Of a stretch of DNA of 64,000 nucleotides, positions 54,000 to 64,000 are shown piece by piece. Location of the stretch: contig CM048552.1 of the NCBI GenBank assembly GCA_026413225.1, positions 194,073,553 through 194,137,552 of the forward strand, given 5' to 3'. Source of the stretch: Otis tarda (Eukaryota; Chordata; Aves; Otidiformes; Otididae). Position 1 is the stretch's first letter; each line of letters starts with the position of its first letter. A model generated the notes under the pieces. The model worked only from the letters and a program-made list of their open reading frames with translations. It did not search any database and had not been told where the DNA came from. Position numbers and translations under genes: made by a program.

Positions 54000-56439
54000 T
54001 GAATATACCTTTCCTAAAAAAGAAGGCTTGTCATGAAAATGTGAAACATGGCAGCGAAAGCCTGATCACTCAATAACTTTTCTTCTTTTACTTTTTGTTC
54101 AAAATTTATAGTAAGCTATTTTTAAAAGTTCTTAACACACAAAAGGATTTAATTACAACCTTCTGAAAGAGAAATGCAGATATCTTTGACTGTAACAAGT
54201 ATGTGTTCAGAATGCCTCGTGGGTATATTTACTGTATGACAGTGCCTGGTGCTCTGTAGCAGACCACCACGCGAGTCACATAGACTTCAAAGGATAGAAA
54301 TGCTAGAAGCCTTCAAGAAGGTGAATTCAGGGTGCTCAGTGTCAGGGGTCCATAACCTGAGTTCCGTAACTGCAGTGCTCATGATGGTCCTTGGATTTTT
54401 CTGTAGCCTTGCTGATGTAGGACTTGCTCCTTTCTTTTGGGACCTTGGTAACTTGGAGAAGGAGGAAGAGTCTTGGTCATAGTCAGTAGTAGGAGTGGGT
54501 CTAGCATTTGGGCAGCACACTCTTAAAATGACTTTTTCTGTCTGTTCTGCATGTCCCTTTCCTCTGCCCTGCCTGATGGTGTTGCTGGTACCCCCAAGTG
54601 CAATACGACATGCGCCACACATTCCTCTCCTGGTGCCCTCAGCCGCAAAATAATTTGGTAAAGTCACAAATCAATGCACTGTTTTTCTAGAACATCTATC
54701 TGGTTTATTTTGCATTACATAAATAACAGCCTTTAGATGGGTCTCATCCCTTCCACATTAATCCAGCAGCATGAATGCAGAGTGAGAGCGCTGCGGTTTG
54801 AGCACGAGGGCCCCGTGCATGGCTCTCCTTATCTGCTCTCCAATCTTTGAACTCTTACATAATACGTTTAAGACTGGTTTTTGAGTAATCTCTTTTGGGG
54901 TCTCATTTTGCATTCTTAGTCTCCAGTAACAAAGAACCGCTATGCTCTTTCCTCGTGAAATCCTTTCCAGAAGGTGCACATTATCTACTATGAGGCAGGG
55001 CAATGATGAGCATCAATTTCCATTGCAGAATAGAAGCCTGGATTACAAATTACTATTTAATCCTTTTTGCGTCAAAGGATATAATAATCCTTGTAAAATG
55101 TGCTCTAAGTCTTGTGCTTGGCTCTGTGAGGTTAAGGGGCAAAAACCAAAACAGGGATTCTCTTAAATGTGCAGCATGGTGAAATGCATGTGTTCCACAT
55201 GAAATTCAGAATGTATTTATGGATACATATCAGCAGCTAAAAATAAAGATGATGGGCTGGTACCTAGACTAGCAATTTTCATTTCTCTGTATGCTTGTTA
55301 CTACTCTGCTAGAATACAGTATGTGTCTGTCATGAGTGTTGCTTGCAGAATTGCAATAAAGAATGCACAAAGTAAGCATTGCTCAAATTTGATTTTTCTT
55401 TTTTTCCCCACCAATGAGAACATTTAGCAAAGCTAACGAATGAGGAGGTCTCTTAAGAATGTGAGAAAATGTGTTTTGTTTTCTAAATCATCCTGTTACG
55501 AGTGTCAAGCAATGTGATTTTGTAAGGGAGTGCAGGGTAAATAAGGTTGGGAGGGGTAAGGATTTAGTGTTTGAAATTGCAGACTGATGGCTGCTCAGTT
55601 TCCTGACCAGGCAGCTATTTTAAGAGGGGCAAAGTTTAATAACTTACAAAGTTTAGAAAAAAAAATCCTAGAGTGACAGACCTACAGTCCTTTGACTGAC
55701 GTGATTATCGTCACATTGGGTATGCTGTAATTTTGTTAGATAAAAAGCAAAACAGGTTAGTTGCTTGGAACTAGTAGCTTCATATGATTAGTTTATTTCG
55801 TATTTTTATTACTGGCCTCTGTACTAAATCAAATGTGGCATATTGGGTCCCTCTTACTGTGTAGCAACCCACAGAGAAAACAGGCAGGTAAGTGGTGGCA
55901 TATATGGGATGTTACTAATGGAAAGAACAGGGTAAGCAGTTTGTTGCTGTTCTTTTTAATGCAATGTATTTAGACCTTTTATATGTAATACTCTACGTTA
56001 ATAGTAAAAATAAAAAAAAAAGAGAGTAGGACTAGATTAAAACCATAATCTCATATTAAAGAACACATTTAATTACTTGGTCATGTAACTTATTCCACAA
56101 TAGGGTATTTTTGTGCTAGATGCTAGTTGCACGCTTCTAGTGTGACATTGCATAATGCGGTGTCCTTGCTGTCACAAACTGGTCATCTTGCAGGTGAAAG
56201 CTGTGCAGTGCAGCAGCTGTTATGAAGCTGTAAGATGTTTATGTTGTAAAAGGAATTGTACTTAAAGATTTTTTTGTTGTTGTTGCTCTCTTCTATGACA
56301 AATTTATGGAAAACAGGAATATTCTCTTAATCTTGTCTAGCTGTTGTGTTTTGGTAAACCCAGAAGTCAAAAATTCTGCAAAGAACTTCCATAATTCATG
56401 TAAAATGAATAATTTTTATTTCTTTATTTGTTGCAGGAA

Positions 56440-56454
56440 ATGACACTTGACTGA
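56440..56454 (+). promoter_or_regulatory. LNX2: Upstream ORF 1 in LNX2 5' UTR (MTLD)
   Basis: An ATG three bases after the exon 2 acceptor opens a four-codon frame closed by TGA. It sits 115 nt upstream of the main start. It may reduce or gate LNX2 translation; that is inference. Confidence 0.6.
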
Positions 56455-56517
56455 AGAGCAAACTTTGCCCTGAAAGAAGTCGCTTCCCTCTGAGCTCTGT
56501 GCAAGCAACCCCATCCT

Positions 56518-56547
56518 ATGAGGAGGAGGATCCCTCAGCCTTCGTAG
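56518..56547 (+). promoter_or_regulatory. LNX2: Upstream ORF 2 in LNX2 5' UTR (MRRRIPQPS)
   Basis: A nine-codon frame ends with TAG at 56545-56547, only seven bases before the main ATG at 56555. Its start context has C at -3 and A at +4, which is weak, while the main ATG context is strong. Leaky scanning would therefore be expected. So short a gap makes reinitiation at the main start inefficient when this ORF is used. Confidence 0.6.
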
Positions 56548-56554
56548 CCGTACA

Positions 56555-56955
56555 ATGGGGACTACAGGCGATGACATGGCTTCGGTGGAGCAGAACGCCT
56601 CCTTGAACCCACTGTGCTTCGAGTGTGGCCAGCAGCACTGGACAAGGGAGAACCACCTCTACAACTACCAGAATGAAGTGGACGATGACTTGGTGTGCCA
56701 CATTTGCCTTCAGCCCTTGTTGCAGCCATTGGATACTCCCTGTGGACACACTTTCTGCTACAAGTGCCTAAGGAACTTTCTGCAGGAGAAGGATTTCTGC
56801 CCGCTGGATCGAAAAAGACTCCATTTTAAACTCTGCAAAAAATCCAGCATTCTTGTTCATAAACTGTTAGACAAGCTCTTTGTTTTGTGCCCCTTCTCTT
56901 CCGTGTGTCAGGAAGTCATGCAGCGATGTGACCTGGCGGCACATCTCAAAAACAG
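56555..56955 (+). CDS. LNX2: LNX2, first coding exon: RING E3 ligase N-terminus
   Basis: This exon encodes residues 1-133 and two bases of codon 134 of ligand-of-Numb-X 2, a RING E3 ubiquitin ligase that, with LNX1, is linked to Numb and Notch signalling. The start has an A at -3 and G at +4. [10 protein letters not shown] finger comes first (C21, C24, H28). The RING is of C3HC3D type: C48, C51, C63, H65, C68, C71, C82, D85. A second Cys/His cluster follows (C94, C112, C118, C125, H130), as in the known RING/zinc-finger module of the family. The segment is nearly identical to human LNX2 as recalled, including [20 protein letters not shown]. The phase-2 donor follows the codon fragment AG of Arg134. 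The NPAY-type Numb-binding region and four PDZ domains, about 550 residues, must lie to the right of the window. LNX2 is preferred over LNX1 because of the close match and the POLR1D neighbour. Confidence 0.96.
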
Positions 56956-57112
56956 GTGAGCAGTGCAGGGGCTTGTGTTGCATGTTCCTTACGTGTTTGG
57001 GAGGCCAGTTTGTGTAGCAGTAGAATTTGGGGGCAGGAAGGGGGAGAGGGTTATTAATGGCTTTAAAATTTGCAGTGGAAGACCAGAGGAAATGATCAGT
57101 CTGTAAGTGAGC

Positions 57113-57572
57113 ACAGCTGGAGCACTGGATCCTGTTTTGGACATTGCACTTCAAGAATAGTGAGGAGCACGTGAAGAGAGTCGTGGGGAGAATGACATGA
57201 TTCATTACAGGTCTTGAAAGCATGATTTGGCAGAAAAGGTTAAAGAAAATGGGGTTGTTTACGATGGGGAAAAAAGACTGAAGGAAAGGAAAAATAAGAT
57301 ACACGCAAACCACATCTACAAAGAGGAAGGAAATAGTGCAGGAGGAAAAAAGGAGATTAGTTGCAAATTTTAGGAAAAAATACTTTAGAGCGGTCCGGCA
57401 CTGACATAGATTGCTTGGGAGGTGGTTGTGTATTCCCCACTTTCACAAAGTGTTTCAGAACGTGTTAAACCAGCCTTTATCAGGAATGGTTACAGCAGAA
57501 TTGGTTCTGCTTTGAGGTAGGCAGATGGACAGGGTATCTTTTGAGACTCCTGCAAGACCTATTTTTCTCTGT
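57113..57572 (+). mobile_element. Old, diverged CR1-type LINE remnant
   Basis: The sequence follows the layout of a CR1/L3-type 3' end with many changes: GGAGCACTGGATCCTGTTTTGG, GGTCTTGAAAGCATGA, AAAGGTTAAAGAAAATGGGG, a GGAAAAAATACTTTA segment, ATAGATTGCTTGGGAGG and a worn terminal part near 57525-57572 (GCAAGACCTATTTTTCTCTG). Numerous stops and indels indicate an ancient insertion, much older than the copy at 39 kb. Confidence 0.7.
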
Positions 57573-57912
57573 TTGGTTTTTTAATCTGTTTACTGAACAA
57601 GTTGATGGTATGTCATGTGAGCATGATGTAGTTTCTAGGATTTTTTGTTTGTTTGTTTTGATTGCTTACAGAACACTTCCAGCACCCTGTTAATTTGGTA
57701 GAAACTCATCGCTTCACACCAGTGAGAAGTTTTGGTGCAGTTTTTGTGGGTGATTTTGTGTCAGAGAGATACATGTCAATGTTACCTGCACCTAAATATT
57801 TAGGACCTTATTTTGAACTGTTAATGATTTTATTTTTCTGCTTTATGCCATCCTACCCAAAATATTTAAATATTGAAAGGAGGCTGTGATAGAAAGAGGG
57901 AAATAAGATGGT

Positions 57913-57977
57913 TATAAGGTTGGACCAGATGATCCTTGCAGTCTCTTCCAACCTGATATTCTGTGATTCTGTGATTA
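57913..57977 (+). mobile_element. CR1 LINE 3' tail
   Basis: The motif GGTTGGACCAGATGATCCTT, CTCTTCCAACCTGATATT and the terminal CTGTGATTCTGTGATT repeat are the extreme 3' end of a CR1 subfamily different from that at 39 kb. Only about 65 bp are left. Confidence 0.88.
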
Positions 57978-60900
57978 TCAAATTCAGATAGAATGATACT
58001 TCATATTGTGCCGACTAGTGTACTTTGTTCTTCCAGCAAAGGAATTGCCTCCTGCCGTGTGTGCAGTACCCTGCTAAGTGAAGATGTTTCATTCTTCTCT
58101 GTAAGGCAATGCCATTTTTCCCATGGAAAAACATTAAACTTGTTTGGAGGGGCACATTTGACTTCTGTTTCCTCTATAGTTTGGAGAATAGTTTCAGTAA
58201 ATAAACAGAATTTTTTAAATCATCAGCTATTTCATTACATGAGTCATGAACAAAAACTCGGACAGACCACTTACATTAAAGCTAAAATATGGTGGAATTA
58301 ATGAGTCGGGGCTAAAAAAATATTATGTGTATCTATACCAACGAACTTTAAACTGTTTAGAGACTTATGAAATTATAAGAGTATGGTGAAGAATTGCATA
58401 GAGAAAGAAGTTATGTATTCAAAGGGAATGCATCTGACTTCAAAAGATCCAGTTCAGGTGAATTGCATCTGCTACCAGAAAATACTCCCTGTGTACAACT
58501 CAATGCTATTTGAAAACCTTTGTTCATTTTGCAGAGGAGTTTCAGAGACTTATGTAACTGTCCCTGCAAAAAAGCATCAAACCCAGAAGAATAAGCATTG
58601 CACATATCCATTGTACAGAAACAAAAGTCACTAGGGAAATACAATTCAATATGTGAGTGTTTTTGTCAGCAGCATTCGTTTTAAAAAAAAAAAAAAAAAA
58701 AACAAACACTTAATCATGGGCTTTGTTCTTACCTGCTTTGCTTTCTTTCGATTTGATACTCCTTTTTTTTTTTTTTTCCCCTTTATTTTTTAAACCAGCC
58801 TGCATAAACTTCAGCAGTTGCCCATTTCATGAGGATGTTTCATAGTTTGATAGTCTTTATCTGTGCCAGCTCTTTGGCAAAAGAGCCCTGCACATTGGAA
58901 TTGAAAACCCCAAGCCCAGAGGGAGGGGCAGAGGTGACTGTGGCAGGACAGGGAGAGGTTTTCTTTACTGTCGCCCTCCCCAAAAGGAGGGCGGTGTTAG
59001 CTATGTGCCTCCTCTGCCTGCCCTTGGTCCAGAACCAGCCAAGGTTCAGGTGACACTGGTGACTACCTGGATGGAAAGGTTGTTTCAAGAGGTGCATGAA
59101 TCTACCCATTAACTTCTCTCCAAATCTTGGTCTTTGTCCAGTTGGAGGCTCTTGGAGACCATCTTCAGGTGAAGGGTGACATTGTGGAGGAGATTGCTTG
59201 GGAGTCAGGCATGATGTGGGCTTCCATGCAGGCAAGTGCTCTACAGAGGAGAAGAGAGCAGCCACCACATGCCTTGGAAACCGCTCGTTCACATGCTTAT
59301 TGCTAGTGTGCCCTCTTCCTTCTTCCCCATGTCCTGAAGGCTTCCAGGGATTCAGAGCCTGGGAGGACCTTGGGCACGCAAAACATGCAGCAACCTTATG
59401 GACTGTGGTGAGCCTGGAGTTGCCTGGGTTTTGTTGGCTGTTGTACCCACAGCATGGCAGCCATGTCAGGGAGGTACATGGACTAATGAGGAGCCTTTCT
59501 CTCTTGGTTTCTTTCCTTTTTTTATTCTCTACATGATTTCCATGTTAGCTTAAGCTCCTGCTTGCTCCAGGCAAATAATTTCTGATCTATATGATGACTA
59601 CGGGGTGGCAAGGCCGCCTGTTTGTTCCATTTATAATCCTCATATTAAACTAATTTGATTTTAATAAAAGGCAAAATGTTAGCAAAATTCCTGCTACATA
59701 CTTTGTTCACCTTCTGGTTTGCCACTGTCATTTTCCTCACCTTTTCAATCTGTTTTCCTTGGTTGGCATCTCTCTGAGTGATACTAGGACTGTTTACAAC
59801 AAGTCCATGTAATTTATTTGTACATGGAACACTACATATGCTCACTTTAGGTAAATATGAAATATTAATTTACTTAATGCACAGGGTTGTTATGAAATCA
59901 GAGTGAGCTGAGTCACTGGCTTTTCCTGTTTGTCGGCTGGAAAAAAGCTTTGAGCTGCAGAAGGCTCCTCATCTTCAATTCCCTCTGTTGTCTTGGGATG
60001 CCGATACACATTTTGAGTATATGGTGATTTACAGTTTTCAATTAAATTTATTTGCAAACATCTGAACACCTGTAAATTATCATTGCTGACATAAAGAATG
60101 GCAGCAACTGCGTAGTTTGAATTTGATTTTATGTTGATTTTATATGGATTAGTGAATCCCGTAAAATTCTACTACTGATCATTAAATGTAGGAAAGAAAT
60201 TAAAAAGTCATTATTATTATAATTTTCACCATAGATTAATATAAGCCAGTCTTAACAAGCACTTAGATGAGCTAGTTTGTATTCCTAAAAATACAACATG
60301 GTTGGTTAATTGTCACTGTCTAAAACCATTCACACTCAGGTTTTCCAGTGTTGTTATAATCTGCTCCATTTGAGCATAAAAGCTGGAAGAAAATGTCATC
60401 GTATCCACCAGGCACCTCGGAGTTTAAGTTTGCTGCAGGCTGCTCCAGCAAGTGAATGAGAGGCACGAGGCACAAACTTGATTAATTCATCGTTGCATAG
60501 AGAAAATATTATTGATTTATCAGTCTTTCAGTTTCATCACATTCACTTGGAAACTGTGGTTTTCAAAGTTAATCATAATACACAAGATCTGATTTAAAGC
60601 GGGGGGAAAAAATGAGTAAGGCCAAGTTGTACTGTTTTTGCCAGCAACTGGCTATAGAAGATTTGTAAACACTTACTAAAGTAGGTGCCAATTTAACTTC
60701 TAAATATTGAAGGTAAATTTATCAGAAGGAAATCTGACAAAAAATTATTGAGCTTTTCTGTGTATGATTTTAATTCAGTTAATTCTTATGGATTATTTAG
60801 ACCTGAAGAAACTACGTTGTACAAAAACATACCCTGAAATTCATACAATTTTTTAATGAGAGGGTCAGGTATTGTGCTTATGTATTGCTTTTGAGTTGGG

Positions 60901-61331
60901 CTCCCGTTTTCTCCTCCTGTATTCTCCTATGGTAGTTTAAGTTATCATTTTGGATGGAGACATTTTTCCGAATGTTTTAATGTTGAGGCCAACATGCAAG
61001 CCAATTTAATGTAAATTTAAGTTTTAAATTTATATGGGATTGTATTTTCTGGAATTGAAGAAATTGAGATGTTCGCTGTGTGTTAGTCAGCGTGCTTAAT
61101 ATATGGATTTAGATTAGCAAGATCCATGGGAAAACTAGTTGTATAGATACAGAATTTTATCATTCCAAATCTTGTCAATCCCCGTTATTTTGGTGTTTAT
61201 GGTGGTTCTTTGCTCCAAAGCTTCTCAGATGGTTAGATGTGAGAGGGAAATGTGCAACAAAACCACTCTTTTATTATTCTTTCTTTTTCTTGAGTCTTCG
61301 CTGATTCCCAAATCAAAATAAGTCCTAGTGC

Positions 61332-61481
61332 CTCTTTTTCTCTCTTTTTTCTTTCCTCTCTTTTTTTCCTTTTCTCTCTTTTTTTCTTTTTCTTTTTTTC
61401 CCTTTTCTCTCTTTTTTTCCTTCTCTCTCTTTTTTTTCCCTTTTCTCTCTTTTTTTCCCCTTTTCTCTCTTTTTTCTTTTC
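61332..61481. repeat. Polypyrimidine low-complexity tract (about 150 bp)
   Basis: The plus strand is almost pure T and C, built of irregular units like CCTTTTCTCTCTTTTTTT repeated about seven times. On the minus strand it yields long Lys/Arg/Glu-rich frames that are artefacts. Such tracts can form triplex DNA and are unstable in length. Confidence 0.95.
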
Positions 61482-64000
61482 TCGCAAAAGAAAAAAACAG
61501 CATTGAAACACTTAAAACACCGTGTTTTACTTTGAATTGCAGCTGTAAATCTTGCGAGAATTACTGCTTAAGGTCACTTTGCTGGCGAAGCTTTATGAGC
61601 CATAGCAAAGGCATTTGGGTTGCTTCTCTGTGGTCTTTCATTAAATTCACACCCTACTTGGAAAATTATTTAGTGCAACTGGTTTGAGGCTATTTGGTGT
61701 GTTTGCTTTTATCAAACCTCTAGACTGGGCAGAAACCAATGGCATAAGTTACAAATAAATCTTTATTTTCAGTAGTCAGTGAGCAGATGTGTTTTTCGAG
61801 CCCCTACTGTTATTCCATGAAATACACTGTAAACTACATCTTAATTTTGTATAAAGATCTCTTTATCTGCAAAGAGGGATTGCTGCTAGTGTTCCAAGAA
61901 GTCACCTTTTAAATGAGAAACCCAGCAGACTTGGCTGTAAAAAAACCCTAAAAATAAAAAAAAAACTATTCCTCTCTCTCTGATATGGAAGGAGAAGTTG
62001 AAGGTAAAGCTACACGTTGTCACCATCTGGAATTGAGCAAAGGCTGGTGCAGAAGGAAGGAGAGGAGAGAGTTGATGAATATAAGCAGAAGCTCATTTTA
62101 CATCCCAAGAGCAACTGCCCTTCAAGTTTCCTGATAAATAACGTTGCTCAGTTGCTTTAGCTGGTTGTTTCAGTATCTCTACTCTTGGGCATCTTGATTC
62201 ATAAAAAAAAAATAATAATTCCTGGAAATTCTGAAAAACATGCCTGCCTTTCTTCTTGCTCCTAGCCAAGATATTCTGCCTTTGTAGGTCGATATGAAAT
62301 GCTATTCCTGTAAGACACATTTCCATCTCATTTCAGCCCTTATTTTTGCAATTTGTTGTGTGAGAATGGATTCCTCTACCTGTAAAAACAATCTTTGTTG
62401 CTAGTTTGGATCCTGAGTGCCCATCTGTGTATGTAATTTGTCACAAGATTTAGTCCAAAATGCTCTTTATCTCAGATATTTGGCAAAAACAGTATTAGTG
62501 AAGGTGTGCACCTTTAGAGATTTATTGGCACTTGTTAACCATTAAAACTGCTGTATGGTGTTGCTGTTTGTGGATAATACATTCCTACTGCCAATAAAAA
62601 TCTTTTTATGTTGCAAGTGGAAATGAAATATCTTCTTATGGATGTACTTGAATACCAGTACTGGGCTTTGCTGCTTGGTAGGTGGCATATCGTGTTTAAA
62701 GACCAAGGAATTGACATCCTGTGAATTAAAGTCTCCACGAGACAACTACTTTCCTTACAATTCTGGTTTAAAAAAATAATACTTTTCCAACCAGCTCCTT
62801 TGGGATCCACGGGCCTTGTGACCTGGCTGAATCCGAGTCAGCAGCACAATGTTTTGCTAGAAGGAAGCGCAGGAAGCATCTGGTTCATAACATGGTCTCG
62901 TAAGGCTGGACTCTGCTGCCTAAGCTTGGTGGATTGAAGCGTGGTCCTCTGACAGTGTCCATTTTGAGCTGTTGATTCACCTCTCCACCGAAAATCAGCA
63001 CCCTTACAGCAGAGCAGTGCAGGGACAGCAAGGACATGCAGCTAGGGGTGGCTTTGTCCTGAACTCGTGCAGATTGTTGTGGGAGAGCATGTCCATCAGA
63101 GCTCCCAGTAGACAAGAGGTTCCTTCTGCAAGAGCATTTACCCCTTGCTGTGTTGTTGCAGAACTGGGATTGGAGATTGGTCCTTTTTTTTTTTTTTTTT
63201 TTCTTCTCCTGTTGCCAGTGCTAAGACTTGGGGGAGTATGAGGCTAACCTATTAAGTTACAGTATTTTAGAAATTTTGAGGGAACGGATTGCACCTTTCC
63301 TTTTCTTGGCCTTTTGGGATTCTTATTTTGAGGTTTTGTTATGGAATGGTGAACGATAAAAACTTCCTGCCAAATTTCAACTGAAACTGTGGGTCTCTGG
63401 CCACCAAAATAAATTGAGACCAGCCAGATTTCTTAGCTGATCAGTCTCACCAGACCAGTGATTTTATGTAGTAAGTATTACCTAACCAAAACCAAGAATT
63501 ACAGTTGTGTTCCTTCATTAAAATCAGATAAACTTTTTCACAAAGTGAAGCCTTTAAAATAATTTTCATATTTCATGCTTGCGGTTTCTTAACTTTGAAG
63601 AACAAGATGACCAGCAGTCGCATTGAGAAAGGCCCCAAGAAATGATTTCTTAAATGTGGTCACTTCATAATGTGAACCATCTCCAATTTATGTATTTATG
63701 TGCATTTCACAGCACATTTGGGTTACCTTATGCCACTCTTCTAAATGTATATATCATGGTAGAGAGAGATAGATATCACTTTGTGTACATGTAATTCTGC
63801 TGGGAGGTCACAAAAGCTGTACAAGTGTTTTTATCAACATTCTTCAAAGCTGAACAACTTTGTTAATACTTCTTCAAAATCCCTCATGCCACAATAATCT
63901 AACTATCTATTTATCAAATTCCCTTCACAGAATGTCAGAACAGAATTGTGATTCTCATAACATTCTAGTTTAACAAGTTAGGACTTTATTAGATTTTTGC

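Larger units (their letters stand above)
23634..56436 (+). other. LNX2: LNX2 intron 1
   Basis: This intron of about 32.8 kb runs from the putative donor GTGAGTA to the acceptor TTTGTTGCAG before 56437. It contains a solo LTR (36722-37853), a truncated CR1 (from about 38.92 kb), long A tracts at about 28340-28365 and 44786-44811, and short palindromes. No coding exon was recognised. Long first introns often hold enhancers, but none can be named from sequence alone. Confidence 0.65.
56437..56955 (+). other. LNX2: LNX2 exon 2 (5' UTR plus first coding segment)
   Basis: The exon starts after TTGCAG and ends at AG|GTGAGC. The first 118 nt are untranslated and contain two short upstream ORFs. Coding starts at 56555. 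Both splice sites fit the consensus well. Confidence 0.9.
56956..64000 (+). other. LNX2: LNX2 intron 2 (partial, runs off the window)
   Basis: After the donor GTGAGC at 56956 no further LNX2 coding segment was recognised up to the window end. In particular, the expected continuation beginning with the CPGASHRR-like sequence was not seen. The stretch holds two CR1 remnants, a long polypyrimidine tract and homopolymer runs. Confidence 0.8.

Noticed and set aside
57662-57889. Plus-strand frame after the first LNX2 coding exon
   Set aside because: It does not match the expected LNX2 continuation and lacks a suitable splice context; it lies between two CR1 remnants.
61225-61511. Lys/Arg/Glu-rich minus-strand frames
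   Set aside because: They are translation of the polypyrimidine tract, not genes.
1-64000. Search for tRNA, rRNA, CRISPR arrays, bacterial-type operons or a new defence or mobile system
   Set aside because: Nothing of this kind was seen. The window is a typical avian two-gene, intron-rich locus. Small non-coding RNAs in introns cannot be excluded without structure searches.

Overview
The window is vertebrate nuclear DNA, almost certainly from a bird. It is AT-rich and intron-dominated, with one dense CpG island. It carries CR1 LINE copies ending in the avian-type 3' repeat (ATTCTATGATTCT) and an endogenous-retrovirus solo LTR. The species cannot be named from sequence alone.

Two protein-coding genes run head to head from the CpG island at about 22.25-23.95 kb. 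Leftward (minus strand) is POLR1D, seen as the short alternative transcript usually called isoform 2. Its exon 1 is at 22694-22719 (coding part), exon 2 at 13728-13802 and terminal exon at 5634-5919. These join in frame with GT-AG junctions to a predicted protein of 128 residues. The exons encoding the AC19/RPAC2 polymerase subunit itself (isoform 1) were not found and probably lie beyond the left edge. Rightward (plus strand) is LNX2, an E3 ubiquitin ligase. It has a probable non-coding exon 1 ending at 23633, an intron of about 32.8 kb, and a first coding exon at 56437-56955 carrying the RING/zinc-finger module. The remaining LNX2 exons, with the PDZ domains, lie beyond the right edge. As I recall, POLR1D and LNX2 are also divergent neighbours on human chromosome 13q12, which supports both identifications.

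Region by region: 1-5.2 kb is sequence downstream of the short POLR1D transcript, with a small CR1 scrap. 5.2-5.9 kb is the 3' UTR and terminal exon of POLR1D isoform 2. 5.9-13.7 and 13.8-22.7 kb are its introns; they hold a CR1 3' end at 10.2 kb and a GC-rich LTR-like element at 17-18.3 kb. 22.25-23.95 kb is the shared promoter. 23.6-56.4 kb is LNX2 intron 1, with a solo LTR flanked by a perfect 5-bp target duplication at 36.7-37.9 kb and a 5'-truncated CR1 at 38.9-39.8 kb. 57-64 kb is the start of LNX2 intron 2, with an old CR1, a CR1 3' tail and a long polypyrimidine tract.

I found no tRNA, rRNA, CRISPR array or operon, and no convincing new biological system. The points most worth a second look are the isoform-2 POLR1D exon chain, the small upstream ORFs of LNX2, the 41-bp tandem duplication in the shared promoter, and the two LTR elements.
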